Shown here piece by piece: positions 33,816-42,875 of a DNA stretch of 64,000 nt (position 1 is its first letter; every line of letters starts with the position of its first letter). A program made the translations under genes and the position numbers. The DNA is taken from the NCBI GenBank assembly GCA_017302105.1, contig JAFLCS010000001.1, forward strand, positions 682,001-746,000, written 5' to 3'. The notes below the pieces were generated by a model. The model was not told where the DNA came from. It worked only from the letters and a program-made list of their open reading frames with translations, and did not search any database. This stretch comes from Caulobacterales bacterium (GTDB lineage Bacteria > Pseudomonadota > Alphaproteobacteria > Caulobacterales > Caulobacteraceae).

Positions 33816-34821
33816 CAGCCTTCAGTCGGGCGGCCAGGTCGGCCTTGATCCGTGAAACCAGGCCCGGTCCTTCGAAGACCAGGGCGGAATAGAGCTGTAC
33901 CGCCGAGGCTCCGGCGCGGATCTTGGCATAGGCGTCCGTTCCCGAGGCGATGCCGCCCACGCCGATCAGTGGCAGGTCGCCGCCGGAGGCCGCGTGGAAC
34001 CACCCCAGTACCTGGGTTGACGGCTCCATCAGCGGCGCGCCCGACAGGCCGCCGGTCTCCTGGGCGAAGCGCGACCTGAGGCTTTCGGGCCGGGCCAGGG
34101 TCGTGTTCGACACGATCACCCCGTCGATACCGTGCCGCCGACAGGCCCCGACCATCCGCTCGGCCTCGATGTCCTCGATATCCGGAGCGACCTTCAGAAA
34201 GACCGGTGCGCGCGGCCCAGGCAACGTGTCCCGCGCCTCTTGCAGCCGCCCCAGCAGATCCTCCAGCGCCGCCTCGGACTGCAGGTTTCTCAGACCCGGC
34301 GTATTGGGTGATGAGACATTGACCGCGAAATAATCGGCCTTGCCCCATAGCCGGACCAGACCGGTCACATAGTCCTGGGTGCGGTCTTCAGACTCCTTGT
34401 TGGCACCTAGATTGACCCCGATGATTCCGGGGCGCCGCCGCCGCGCCAGATTGGCGGCAAAGGCATCCAGGCCCTGGTTGTTGAAGCCCATCCGGTTGAT
34501 GACGGCCCGGTCTTCGCCCAGCCGGAAGACGCGCGGGCGCGGATTACCGGGCTGGGGCAGGGGCGTCACCCCACCCAGCTCGATCAGCCCGAACCCACAG
34601 TCGATCAGCGCGTCGGCGACCCGGGCGTCCTTGTCGAAACCGGCGGCCAGTCCGACCGGATTGCTGAGCCTCAGCCCCGCCAGCTCGACGGCCAGAACCG
34701 GATCATCCGGGCCGCCGTCTTTCGGACCCAGCCCCAGGGCCAGGCCATCGAGCGCCAGGCGGTGCGCCGTCTCCGGGTCGATCCGGCGCAACAGGCCGGT
34801 GGCGATATCCCGCACGCCCAT
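33775..34821 (-). CDS. pyrD: Dihydroorotate dehydrogenase (quinone), class 2
   Basis: Membrane-associated enzyme that oxidises dihydroorotate to orotate using ubiquinone. The 348-residue product begins with the class 2 membrane helix region (IATGLLRRIDPETAHRLALDGLALGL), then LSNPVGLAAGFDKDARVADALIDCGFGLIELGGVTPLPQPGNPRPRVFRL. It has the catalytic serine region NVSSPNTPGLRNLQ and FMN-binding ends PLIGVGGIASGTDAYAKIRAGASAVQLYSAL. Its start is one base from the end of the DUF952 gene. Confidence 0.97.
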   Translation of the reverse strand: MGVRDIATGLLRRIDPETAHRLALDGLALGLGPKDGGPDDPVLAVELAGLRLSNPVGLAAGFDKDARVADALIDCGFGLIELGGVTPLPQPGNPRPRVFRLGEDRAVINRMGFNNQGLDAFAANLARRRRPGIIGVNLGANKESEDRTQDYVTGLVRLWGKADYFAVNVSSPNTPGLRNLQSEAALEDLLGRLQEARDTLPGPRAPVFLKVAPDIEDIEAERMVGACRRHGIDGVIVSNTTLARPESLRSRFAQETGGLSGAPLMEPSTQVLGWFHAASGGDLPLIGVGGIASGTDAYAKIRAGASAVQLYSALVFEGPGLVSRIKADLAARLKADGFATVADAVGAR

Positions 34822-35159
34822 CAGTCGAACTCTGCCAGGGCACTGGCCTCGGCATCCACAACCAGCGGACGGATCTCAACCGCCGCCGCGACGGGCAGGG
34901 GCGCATACAGATGCGGAAAAAGGGCCCCACCGCGCGACGGTTCCCATATGGCCGGGGGATCGAGCTGGTCCGCGTCAATGGTCACCAGAAGCAGGTCGGT
35001 CTTTCCGGCGAAATGCTTGCGGGCCGTCTCGCGCAGCTGGCCGGCCTCGGAGAAGTGAATATAGCCGTCGGCCAGATCGACCGCCGAGCCCTCGAACCGG
35101 CCTGCGGCCTCCGCCGCCGTCCATTCGGCGCGGCCGACGATCTTGTAGATCGGCCTCAT
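34821..35159 (-). CDS. DUF952 family protein
   Basis: A 112-residue protein of the DUF952 family: IYKIVGRAEWTAAEAAGRFEGSAVDLADGYIHFSEAGQLRETARKHFAGKTDLLLVTIDADQL and WEPSRGGALFPHLYAPLPVAAAVE are its conserved blocks. Function is not known. It overlaps the SixA gene start-to-stop by four bases and abuts pyrD, so it belongs to a four- or five-gene minus-strand run. Confidence 0.9.
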   Translation of the reverse strand: MRPIYKIVGRAEWTAAEAAGRFEGSAVDLADGYIHFSEAGQLRETARKHFAGKTDLLLVTIDADQLDPPAIWEPSRGGALFPHLYAPLPVAAAVEIRPLVVDAEASALAEFD

Positions 35160-35650
35160 GCCAGGTCGCTCGGGCGCAGGAAGCCGTCATAGGCCAGGCG
35201 GCCAGAACTGTCAGCGGTGTAGATGACGACCGAACCAGGGGGGAAGCCGCCACTCAGCCGCTCCAGGGTCGAAGGCGCCGCCGCCTGATCGACGAGCAGA
35301 TCGACCGCCAGGCGGTGAATGGCCGGGTTGTGCGCGACCAGCATGAGGCTACCGCAGTCGTCCTCGATCGCCTCGATCCGGTCGCGCAAGGTGGCCGAGT
35401 CGGCGTCATACAGGGCACGCTCGATCTCGACCACCACGTCGCCGAAGGCCGTGCAGGCCGCGTCCCAGGTCTGCTGGGCACGCTGGGCGGCCGACACCAG
35501 TGCATGATCGGGCCGCGCCCCGCGCTCCGCCAGGGCCTGTCCCATCCGCCCGGCGTCTTCCAGCCCACGCGGCGTCAGGGCCCGCCCGACGTCACCGCTC
35601 TCGCTGGAGGGCTGGGCTTCGGCGTGTCGCATCAGGATCAGTTGGCGCAT
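35156..35650 (-). CDS. SixA-like histidine phosphatase
   Basis: A 164-residue phosphatase of the histidine acid phosphatase superfamily. The RHG motif appears as LILMRHAEAQP near the N terminus, ALTPRGLEDAGRMG follows, ALVSAAQRAQQTWDAA holds the second arginine and MLVAHNPAIHRLA the second catalytic histidine. The size and motif order fit SixA-type proteins. Target protein unknown. Confidence 0.9.
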   Translation of the reverse strand: MRQLILMRHAEAQPSSESGDVGRALTPRGLEDAGRMGQALAERGARPDHALVSAAQRAQQTWDAACTAFGDVVVEIERALYDADSATLRDRIEAIEDDCGSLMLVAHNPAIHRLAVDLLVDQAAAPSTLERLSGGFPPGSVVIYTADSSGRLAYDGFLRPSDLA

Positions 35651-35659
35651 GAAATGGGA

Positions 35660-36430
35660 CTAGTCGTGTTCGTCGCCGATTTCCACATTGCGCCGCACGG
35701 TTGGTACCAGGCCGGCCGGTTGCGGCGCGAGCGTCTGGCGGCGGCGCGCCGGGACCGGCGCGGCGGCGGTTCGAGGGCGCAGAGCCAGCTGGATCTTGAC
35801 CGCTTCCAGCAGCACCACGCCTGCCGCCCCCGGCATCAGGCGCGCCCCCCAGGGCTCCAGCGCATCGGCCAGGCCGGTCAACCGCCCCCACGGCGGACAG
35901 AACAGGGCCTGTGACCAGGCGAAGGGTTCCAGCTCGGCGTCGCGCACCAGCCGCTCCAGCTGACCGCGGCTATAGGGTCGCCCGTCTCCGAATGGCGTCT
36001 TCTCGCTGCCGGCCCACAGGCCGCCGCGCCCGGCCACCACCAGAACCAGCCGGCCCGAGGGCTTGAGCACACGCCCCAATTCCCGCACCAGGGCCAGGGG
36101 GTCGGTCGCCTCCTCAATGGCATGGACCGCCAGAATGCGGTCGAAGACGCCCGTGGCAAACGGCAGGGCAAGCTCGTCGACCAGGGTCGTGCGGCTCCGT
36201 ACCGCTCTCGGCCAGGCCTCGGCCCCTTGCGCGAAGGGCATGGCGCACAGGGCGCGGCGCGCCTCGCGCATCTCGTCCAGCCAGGGGGCGGCATAACCCA
36301 GCCCCAGCACATCCTGTCCGGTCAGCGGCCCCCAGGCGTCGCTCAGCCGTGCGCCGATCAGCCGCGTGGCCGTCTGGCCCAGCGGCGTGCCGTAGAAGCT
36401 GCGAATCTCGGTCACATCGCGGCGCATCAC
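35660..36430 (-). CDS. SAM-dependent methyltransferase
   Basis: A 256-residue class I methyltransferase. The SAM-binding region is degenerate (DVLGLGYAAPWLDEM), followed by ELALPFATGVFDRILAVHAIEEATDPLALVRELGRVLKPSGRLVLVVAGRGGLWAGSEKTPFGDGRPYSRGQLERLV, a pattern found in an alphaproteobacterial group near gloB. Substrate unknown. It diverges from gloB with 16 bases between start codons, so the promoters must overlap the coding starts. A start one codon later is equally possible. Confidence 0.85.
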   Translation of the reverse strand: MMRRDVTEIRSFYGTPLGQTATRLIGARLSDAWGPLTGQDVLGLGYAAPWLDEMREARRALCAMPFAQGAEAWPRAVRSRTTLVDELALPFATGVFDRILAVHAIEEATDPLALVRELGRVLKPSGRLVLVVAGRGGLWAGSEKTPFGDGRPYSRGQLERLVRDAELEPFAWSQALFCPPWGRLTGLADALEPWGARLMPGAAGVVLLEAVKIQLALRPRTAAAPVPARRRQTLAPQPAGLVPTVRRNVEIGDEHD

Positions 36431-36446
36431 GACCTATATAGGGGCC

Positions 36447-37196
36447 ATGACCCTATCCATCCGTCAATTTCCCTGTCTCAGCGACAACTACGGGTTTCTC
36501 ATCAAGGACGACGCCTCCGGCCAGGTCGCCGTCATCGATACGCCGGATGCCGAAGCGATCCTGTCCGAGTTGGCGGCGAGCGGTTGGGGGCGGCTCGATT
36601 TCATCTTCAACACCCATTGGCACCCGGACCACGCTGGCGGCAACGCGCGGCTCAAGGATGAGACGGGCTGCGACATCATTGGCCCCCAGGAGGTCACGCG
36701 CATCGCGCCGCTTGATCGGGCTGTGGCCGGGGGAGACGAGGTTCGGCTCGGTGAGACCTCGTTCCAGCTTCTGGACGCCGGCGGTCACACGCTCGGCCAT
36801 ATCGCCTGGTGGTCGCCGCGTGCGCGGGTCGCCTTCGTCGGTGACAGTCTGTTCGTGCTGGGGTGTGGTCGGATGTTCGAGGGCACGCCGGACCAGTTCT
36901 GGGCCAGCCTCGAACGGCTGGCGGCCTTGCCGGACGACACGACGGTTTACTGCGCCCACGAATATTCAGAGGCCAATGCCCGTTTCGCCCTCAGTGTCGA
37001 CGACGATCCGGTGGTGGCGGCGCGGGCCGAAGCTGTGTTCGCCCAGCGCACGGCAGGCCGACCGACGGTGCCGACCACAATCGGGGAGGAACGGGCCACC
37101 AATCCATTCTTGCGGGCACCGCAGCTCCGGCCCGACCTTGACCCGGTGGCGGCCTTTGCCCGGCTACGCGCCGCCAAGGACGCTTTCAAGGGCTAG
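36447..37196 (+). CDS. gloB: Hydroxyacylglutathione hydrolase (glyoxalase II)
   Basis: Cleaves S-lactoylglutathione to lactate and glutathione, the second step of methylglyoxal detoxification. The 249-residue metallo-beta-lactamase protein has the THWHPDH metal motif, AGGHTLGHIAWW, VGDSLFVLGCGRMFEGTPDQFWASL, CAHEYSEANARFAL and the C-terminal TIGEERATNPFLR glutathione-binding segment. All metal ligands appear present. Confidence 0.96.
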   Translation: MTLSIRQFPCLSDNYGFLIKDDASGQVAVIDTPDAEAILSELAASGWGRLDFIFNTHWHPDHAGGNARLKDETGCDIIGPQEVTRIAPLDRAVAGGDEVRLGETSFQLLDAGGHTLGHIAWWSPRARVAFVGDSLFVLGCGRMFEGTPDQFWASLERLAALPDDTTVYCAHEYSEANARFALSVDDDPVVAARAEAVFAQRTAGRPTVPTTIGEERATNPFLRAPQLRPDLDPVAAFARLRAAKDAFKG

Positions 37197-37999
37197 CTGA
37201 GCGCGCGCATGATGCGTGCCGATGAGGGCCGGCCGGCGGCCCCCAGGCGCGGGGCCACGGTCAGCATCAGGGTTTCGCCGTTGCGGCGGGCATCCGGGCC
37301 GGACCCTGAGGCGATGATGATCGAGCGTAGGCCGGACAGACGCTCTCGGCCCGACCGGCTCTGCCCCATCCTCACAATCCCGTCGACGGCCAGTGTGGCG
37401 GCGTCACCGAAGACGTCGCTGGCGGACGGGTCCACCGCCCGCGCGGTGATCTCAAAGTCCGTGCCGGCTGCCTGACCGGCGCGGACAGACTCCCGCATGA
37501 AGTGGCGCAGGAGCAGTTGAATGTCATGGTTCGGCAGCGAAAGCCGGTTCGCCGCGCCGGCCACGGCGCACGGCAAGCCGCCAGGGGACGACGCGGTATA
37601 GAGGGTGATCCCTCCCAGTCGCGTCATGCGCAACACCATCTCGCCGACGTCGTTGCGATAATAGATATCGCCGCGCAGCCCGGCCGACGGGCGCAGGACC
37701 CAGATCTCGTCGGACCCTTCAAACCGCATCATCGGGCGGGCACCCGATTCATCGAGGATGAAGTTCGGTCCGCCCTGGCTGGTGAATCGGGCGACCGACA
37801 CCTCTTCGCGGCGTGATCCGCGACCCAGGATGCGGTCGCGAAGCGACTGCCGCTCCTGGGCCATCGCGGGCGTCAGAAGGGCGTTCAGATCAAACCGGCC
37901 ATTCAGCCGGTCGGCGCGCGCAGGCGTCGGAGCGGTCCCGAGCACACAGGCAATCAGGACCGCAAGCAACCAGGCGAAATTGCGGGCGGCTTTGATCAT
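37193..37999 (-). CDS. Hypothetical exported protein (DUF4908-like)
   Basis: A 268-residue protein with a signal peptide (AARNFAWLLAVLIACVLGTAPTPARA, cleaved near residue 29). Conserved-looking blocks are FILDESGARPMMRFEGSDEIWVLRPSAGLRGDIYYRNDVGEMVLRMTRLGGITLYT and QLLLRHFMRES. This resembles DUF4908, which I recall as mostly Caulobacterales, but I am not certain. Probably periplasmic. It overlaps the gloB stop by four bases. Confidence 0.75.
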   Translation of the reverse strand: MIKAARNFAWLLAVLIACVLGTAPTPARADRLNGRFDLNALLTPAMAQERQSLRDRILGRGSRREEVSVARFTSQGGPNFILDESGARPMMRFEGSDEIWVLRPSAGLRGDIYYRNDVGEMVLRMTRLGGITLYTASSPGGLPCAVAGAANRLSLPNHDIQLLLRHFMRESVRAGQAAGTDFEITARAVDPSASDVFGDAATLAVDGIVRMGQSRSGRERLSGLRSIIIASGSGPDARRNGETLMLTVAPRLGAAGRPSSARIMRALS

Positions 38000-38054
38000 C
38001 CAGCGATCAGTGAACGCTCAGCGAGGCAGATTTGCGGCGATGTGGCGCCTTGTC

Positions 38055-38780
38055 TCAGCCCAACATATACTGGCCGCCGTTGGCGGAGATCGTCGAGCCG
38101 GTGATGAAGCTGGCGTCGTCGCGCACCAGAAAGGCCACGCAGGCGGCGATTTCCTCGGCCTCGCCCAAGCGCGACACCGGGATATTGCCGACGATCGAGG
38201 CCATGACGTTCTCGGGGATCGAGTCCATCATCTCGGTATTGATATAGCCCGGCGCGACGCAGTTGACGGTGATGCCCTTGCGCGCATTTTCCTGGGCCAG
38301 GGCCTTGGTGAAGCCGATCATCCCGGCCTTGGCGGCGGAATAGTTGGTCTGGCCGGCCTGGCCCTTCTGGCCATTGATCGAGCTGATGTTGACGATGCGG
38401 CCGAAGCTGCGCTCGCGCATCCCCTCGATGACCTGACGGGTCATGTTGAACAGGCTGTCCATATTGACGCTGACGACCTGGCTCCACTGGTCCGGCGACA
38501 TCTTGTGAAAGAAGCCGTCGCGGGTGATGCCGGCGTTGTTGACCAGGATCTCGACCGGGCCGAAGCGTTCCTCGACCTCGGCCACGGCGCGCTGGCAGTC
38601 CTCGAACTTACCGACGTTGCCCTTGACCACCATGATGTCCAGCTCTTCGGCGGTGGCGCGCGCGGCGTCGTCATTGCCGGAATAGCCGGCCGCGACATTG
38701 AAGCCGTCGGCCTTCAGTCGGGCCGAGATCGAGCGGCCGATGCCGCGGGTGCCGCCAGTGACGAGGGCCGTACGAGCCAT
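38055..38780 (-). CDS. phaB: Acetoacetyl-CoA reductase
   Basis: NADPH-dependent SDR that reduces acetoacetyl-CoA to (R)-3-hydroxybutyryl-CoA for PHB synthesis. The 241-residue product has TGGTRGIG at the start, NNAGITRDGFFHKMSPDQWSQVVSVNMDSLFNMTRQVIEGM, NISSINGQKGQAGQTNYSAAKAG with the active-site serine, tyrosine and lysine, and CVAPGYINTEMM; these are PhaB-specific blocks. It follows phaA after a 268-bp gap on the same strand. Confidence 0.96.
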   Translation of the reverse strand: MARTALVTGGTRGIGRSISARLKADGFNVAAGYSGNDDAARATAEELDIMVVKGNVGKFEDCQRAVAEVEERFGPVEILVNNAGITRDGFFHKMSPDQWSQVVSVNMDSLFNMTRQVIEGMRERSFGRIVNISSINGQKGQAGQTNYSAAKAGMIGFTKALAQENARKGITVNCVAPGYINTEMMDSIPENVMASIVGNIPVSRLGEAEEIAACVAFLVRDDASFITGSTISANGGQYMLG

Positions 38781-39048
38781 GGGTGTTTCTCTCCGTGTTC
38801 AAGGGGCGTCTCTCGCGGACGCGTGTTCTTTTAACGCCTTAGCGCGCCGGGCGGTTTCGGTGAAGGGGGCACAGGGTCCGGCGATCTGAAATCGACGTGA
38901 AGACGATCGTCGGACTGCGCCGCTCCAGGTGCGGCTTGACCAGGAAGCGCCGCGCGCGCGTTCGCCGCCCCCCGGCCATCCCCCCGGCCGCCGGCTGGCC
39001 CCGGACGGTCGCCATGTCTGTGCGCCCCAGAAGATCGGGGCGGGTGCC

Positions 39049-40224
39049 TCAGTCCCGCTCGACGCACATGGCCACGCCCATGCCGCCGCCGATGCACAGG
39101 GTGGCCAGGCCCTTCTTGGCGCCCGAGCGCTTCATCTCGTGCAGCAGGGTGGTCAGGATGCGCGCGCCCGAAGCCCCGATCGGGTGGCCGATGGCGATGG
39201 CCCCGCCATTGACGTTGACCTTGGCCGGGTCCAGCCCCAGCTCTTTGGTCACGCACAGGCTCTGGGCCGCGAAGGCCTCGTTGGATTCGACCAGGTCCAG
39301 ATCCGCCACGGTCCAGCCGGCCTTCTCCAGCGCCTTTTGCGTGGCCGGGATCGGGCCGGTGCCCATGATCGCCGGATCGACGCCCGCCGTCGCCGACGAG
39401 ACGATCCGGGCCAGCGGCGTCAGGCCGCGCCGCGCCGCTTCCTCGGCCGACATCACCACCAGGGCCGCCGCCCCGTCATTGATGCCCGAGGCGTTAGCGG
39501 CGGTGACCGAACCGTCCTTGGCGAAGGCCGGACGCAGGCCCGAGACCGAATCAAGCGTCGCGCCGTGGCGGATATATTCGTCCTGGTCGACCACGGTGTC
39601 GCCCTTGCGACCCTTGATCGTCACCGGCGCGATCTCGTCGGCGAATTTGCCGGCCTTCTGGGCGGCCTCGGCCTTGTTCTGGCTGGCCACGGCGAAGGCG
39701 TCCTGCTCCTCGCGGGTGATCTGCCAGCGCTGGGCGATGTTCTCGGCGGTCTGGCCCATGTGATAGCCGTTGAAGGCGTCCCACAGACCGTCCTTCACCA
39801 TGGTGTCGACCATGCCCAGATCGCCCATCTTCTGGCCGGCGCGCAGGGCGGCGGAGTGGTGCGACTGGCTCATGCTCTCCTGGCCGCCGGCGACCACCAC
39901 CTTGGCGTCGCCCAGCTGGATCTGCTGGGCCGCCAGGGCCACCGCGCGCAGGCCCGAGCCGCAGATCTGATTGATGCCCCAGGCCGCCGCCTCTTGCGGA
40001 ATGCCCGCGCCGATCGCCGCCTGCCGGGCTGGGCCCTGGCCCTGGCCGGCAGTCAGGACCTGACCCAGGATCACCTCATCGACGTCGGCCGCATCGACCC
40101 CGGCCTGGGCCAGCGCCGCCTGGATCGCCGTTTCGCCCAGCTTGGAGGCCGGCAGAGAGGACAGACCTCCCATGAACGATCCGACGGGGGTGCGGGCGGC
40201 GGCGACGATGACGGCCTGGGTCAT
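39049..40224 (-). CDS. phaA: Acetyl-CoA acetyltransferase (beta-ketothiolase)
   Basis: Condenses two acetyl-CoA to acetoacetyl-CoA, the first step of PHB synthesis. The 391-residue thiolase has Cys88 in [32 protein letters not shown] with the catalytic histidine, and [15 protein letters not shown] with the second cysteine. The length fits biosynthetic thiolases. phaB lies downstream, and the PHB regulator phaR is about 1 kb away on the other strand. Confidence 0.96.
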   Translation of the reverse strand: MTQAVIVAAARTPVGSFMGGLSSLPASKLGETAIQAALAQAGVDAADVDEVILGQVLTAGQGQGPARQAAIGAGIPQEAAAWGINQICGSGLRAVALAAQQIQLGDAKVVVAGGQESMSQSHHSAALRAGQKMGDLGMVDTMVKDGLWDAFNGYHMGQTAENIAQRWQITREEQDAFAVASQNKAEAAQKAGKFADEIAPVTIKGRKGDTVVDQDEYIRHGATLDSVSGLRPAFAKDGSVTAANASGINDGAAALVVMSAEEAARRGLTPLARIVSSATAGVDPAIMGTGPIPATQKALEKAGWTVADLDLVESNEAFAAQSLCVTKELGLDPAKVNVNGGAIAIGHPIGASGARILTTLLHEMKRSGAKKGLATLCIGGGMGVAMCVERD

Positions 40225-40382
40225 GGGGTTAACTCCTTGGAAAAAGGTTGTTGCGCTTTTGCCTCAGGAATCCGCCCGCGTCATCTGAATCAGGCGAATC
40301 CGCCCTGAATTCACCGTCATTCAGCTTTCCATGCCTAGGGTGATTGGAACGGCCGCTAGAGCCGACGTGCTGGGGTAGTCTC

Positions 40383-41090
40383 ATGTCTGAACCACGTCGT
40401 AGAATTCTGGATCGTCTGTGCGTCGCCGACGCGCTGGATTTCGCTGAGCACTATCCGAACCGGGCCGAGCGCCTGGCCGACCTGTGGGTCCATATCGTCG
40501 GCCTGTCCCTGGCGGGGGCCGGTGGTCTTGTTCTGGCCATCCTGTCGGCCTTCGTCGGCGGGCCGGGCATGATCGCGGCGACGGCCATCTATGCGGTCTG
40601 TCTGATCGCCATGCTCGCCTGTTCGGTGGCCTATAATCTGGCGCATCCCTCCAAGGCTCGACCCGTGCTGCGGCGCCTGGACGAGGCCGCCATCTTCCTG
40701 ATGATCGCCGGCTCCTACACGCCCTTCACCACCCAGAGGTTCGAGGACCCGGTCTGGTCGATCGGCTTCACCGCCCTGGTCTGGACCCTGGCGCTCGGCG
40801 GGGTGGTCGCCAAGCTCTTTGCGCCGCGTCTGAACGACGTCTTCTGGAGCGTGGTCTATGTCATCTTCGGCTGGCTGTCGGTGGTGGCGATCCAGCCGAT
40901 GATCTCGGGTGTGTCGCCTGTGGCGCTGGGCCTGCTGGTCGCCGGCGGACTGATCTACACCCTGGGCTGTTTCATCTTCGTGAGGCAGGGCCTGCCGTTC
41001 CGCCGCGCCATCTGGCACGGCTTCGTCGTGGCCGGTGCCGGGGCCCACTATGCGGCCGTCATGGTCGGGGTCGTTTTCGCGGCGCAGTAG
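40383..41090 (+). CDS. Hemolysin III / PAQR family membrane protein
   Basis: A 235-residue inner-membrane protein with seven helices and the PAQR motifs: EHYPNRAERLADLWVHIVGLSLA, SVAYNLAHP, RRLDEAAIFLMIAGSYTPFT (conserved Ser, Asp) and a late histidine pair in RRAIWHGFVVAGAGAHYAAVM. It belongs to the YqfA/hemolysin III group; the true activity is not settled. The ATG at 40383 fits the family; an upstream in-frame start at 40344 is less likely. Confidence 0.9.
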   Translation: MSEPRRRILDRLCVADALDFAEHYPNRAERLADLWVHIVGLSLAGAGGLVLAILSAFVGGPGMIAATAIYAVCLIAMLACSVAYNLAHPSKARPVLRRLDEAAIFLMIAGSYTPFTTQRFEDPVWSIGFTALVWTLALGGVVAKLFAPRLNDVFWSVVYVIFGWLSVVAIQPMISGVSPVALGLLVAGGLIYTLGCFIFVRQGLPFRRAIWHGFVVAGAGAHYAAVMVGVVFAAQ

Positions 41091-41214
41091 GGCCCGCCAG
41101 GCAAAAGGGGCGGCTGGTTCTGCCGCCCGGCGTGCGCAGCGCAACAAGCAGGGCTTTCCAGCGTCTCGCGGTTGCGGGATACTGACCGCATCGTTCAGTG
41201 CACGGGAAAGCAGT

Positions 41215-41856
41215 GTGACCGATCACAACACCGGAGCCGACGCGGCCAAGGCCGAGCGCGTCATCATCAAGAAGTACGCCAACCGCCGGCTCTACAACAC
41301 CTCGACCAGCGCCTATGTCACGCTCGACAGCCTGGCTGGTATGGTCAGGGACGGCATCGACTTCCAGGTCGTGGACGCCAAGTCCAACGACGACATCACC
41401 CGGTCGGTCCTGGCCCAGATCATTTTTGAGGAAGAATCCAAGGGCACCAGCCTCTTGCCCATCCAGTTCCTGCGCCAGCTGATCGGCTTTTACGGCGACT
41501 CCATGCAGTCGCTGGTGCCCAGCTATCTGGAGCTGTCGATGAACAATTTCATCAGCCAGCAGGAACAGTTCCGCAAACAGTTCGCCTCGACCTTCGGCGC
41601 TGCGCCGGGGGCCGCCATGTTCGAGGAACAGGTGCGTCAGAACACCGCCATGTTCGAGCGCGCCATGAAGATGTGGACGCCCTTCGGCTTCCCCGGCGTG
41701 CCAGGTGCGGAGGCCTCCGCCGAGGCCACGAAGCCGGCGACACCAGGCAATCCGCTGCTGGAGGCCCAGGCCGCCGCCCTTGAGCAGATGCGCCGTCAGA
41801 TGGAAGAGATGCAGGCCCAGCTCAGCCGCCTTTCGGGAGCCCCGCCCAAGCCGTGA
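41215..41856 (+). CDS. phaR: PHB/PHA synthesis repressor PhaR
   Basis: DNA-binding regulator that senses PHB granules and represses phasin and its own gene. The 213-residue product has the PhaR N-terminal domain ERVIIKKYANRRLYNTSTSAYVTLDSLAGMVRDGIDFQVVDAKSNDDITRSVLAQIIFEEESKG (about 14-78), followed by the second conserved block QFLRQLIGFYGDSMQSLVPSYLELSMNNFI and a C-terminal coiled stretch. The GTG at 41215 is chosen because the conserved domain begins 14 residues later. It overlaps the next gene by four bases. Confidence 0.93.
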   Translation: MTDHNTGADAAKAERVIIKKYANRRLYNTSTSAYVTLDSLAGMVRDGIDFQVVDAKSNDDITRSVLAQIIFEEESKGTSLLPIQFLRQLIGFYGDSMQSLVPSYLELSMNNFISQQEQFRKQFASTFGAAPGAAMFEEQVRQNTAMFERAMKMWTPFGFPGVPGAEASAEATKPATPGNPLLEAQAAALEQMRRQMEEMQAQLSRLSGAPPKP

Positions 41857-42188
41857 CCGATCCCGTCCGCCCCCCTGCCAGTGTCCAGGACCGCCGCGCG
41901 GGCGACCGTCGTCGCAATCTGCGACGGGCCAAGGCCGAAGGGGATGGACGCGACCTGGTGCCGATCCCGCCGGTCGAGGATCAGGCACCGCCAAAGGCCA
42001 CGCCCAAGTCTGACGCCGGCCCCTCGGCCTTTGACGCCCAGCTCTTGGGCCAGGATGGTGCCAAGCGCGGCCTCAGGGGTGGGCAGGAAGTGCTCGGCAA
42101 GGCGCGTTCGACCTACCTCAGCTCCGAATATGCCGGCTCGGGCGACCGCCGCCCGAAGCCCGGACAGGTCAAGAAAACCGAGATCTGA
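41853..42188 (+). CDS. Hypothetical small basic protein
   Basis: Unrecognised 111-residue, charged, low-complexity protein. Its only conserved-looking block is AFDAQLLGQDGAKRGLRGGQEVLGKARSTYLSSEYAGSGDRRPKPG. It starts with GTG overlapping the phaR stop (GTGA), so it is translated from the phaR mRNA. Similar small proteins beside phaR are recalled in alphaproteobacteria, but no function is known. Confidence 0.7.
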   Translation: MTDPVRPPASVQDRRAGDRRRNLRRAKAEGDGRDLVPIPPVEDQAPPKATPKSDAGPSAFDAQLLGQDGAKRGLRGGQEVLGKARSTYLSSEYAGSGDRRPKPGQVKKTEI

Positions 42189-42253
42189 CGCGCCGGGCCC
42201 GGGTGGCCCGCTCCTTGCTTGGAACCGCCGGTCTGTTCTGACCGGAATGTTCC

Positions 42254-42331
42254 ATGGCCACCACCCTCAGCCTCCTTGCCCGCGTCGTCGACACCCTGGT
42301 GGTGGCGCTGATCTTCGTGGCCTTCGGCTAG
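42254..42331 (+). CDS. Possible 25-residue membrane peptide
   Basis: ATG to TAG encodes MATTLSLLARVVDTLVVALIFVAFG, a single hydrophobic stretch after a short lead. It lies in a 161-bp gap between convergent genes. No strong ribosome binding site (only GGAA 7-10 bases upstream). Could be chance. Confidence 0.25.
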   Translation: MATTLSLLARVVDTLVVALIFVAFG

Positions 42332-42349
42332 GACCGTACCGCCTGCGGC

Positions 42350-42781
42350 CTAGAGGCTGACGTCGCTGCCGATATCCAGATCCCGCCGCGCCGTCAGGAT
42401 GGTGACGATGAAACCTGCCATCACGTCCAGCAGCACCATGATCATGATCAGGAAGAAGGTCGAGGTCGCGAACGACGGCAGCAGCAGGAACAGCAGCAGG
42501 CACAGCACGAACAGCCCCATCGACAGGGCATGATTGACGATGGCCACCCGCTGGCTGGACGTTGACTTCAACAGCTCGAAGAACAGGAAGATCAGGCCGA
42601 AGAAGACCAGCAGGTCGCCAACCCCCATCGACCAGGTTCCGCCCGATGGCATATTCACGCTCAGGAAGGCGGACTGGAGCACGAAATTCGGGTCCGTCGC
42701 GGCCGTGCCGGACAGGCTCATCAGGGCATAGATCGCGTAGATTCCGACCGGAATCACGAGAAGCGGAAACGCCGTCAGCAT
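42350..42781 (-). CDS. Hypothetical membrane protein
   Basis: A 143-residue protein with four hydrophobic helices: MLTAFPLLVIPVGIYAIYALM, GVGDLLVFFGLIFLFFELL, ALSMGLFVLCLLLFLLLPSFA, FFLIMIMVLLDVMAGFIVTIL, and a short charged end. No named family was recognised. The ATG at 42781 places the first helix at the N terminus; a longer frame to 42814 adds polar residues with no support. Confidence 0.8.
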   Translation of the reverse strand: MLTAFPLLVIPVGIYAIYALMSLSGTAATDPNFVLQSAFLSVNMPSGGTWSMGVGDLLVFFGLIFLFFELLKSTSSQRVAIVNHALSMGLFVLCLLLFLLLPSFATSTFFLIMIMVLLDVMAGFIVTILTARRDLDIGSDVSL

Positions 42782-42875
42782 CTGAGTGTCCCCCTCTGGC
42801 TGGACTGGCGGCACCCTATCGCTGTTTGCCGATCCCCGGCAATGTCAGACGCTCAGGAGGAGAGCGGCCGGCCGG

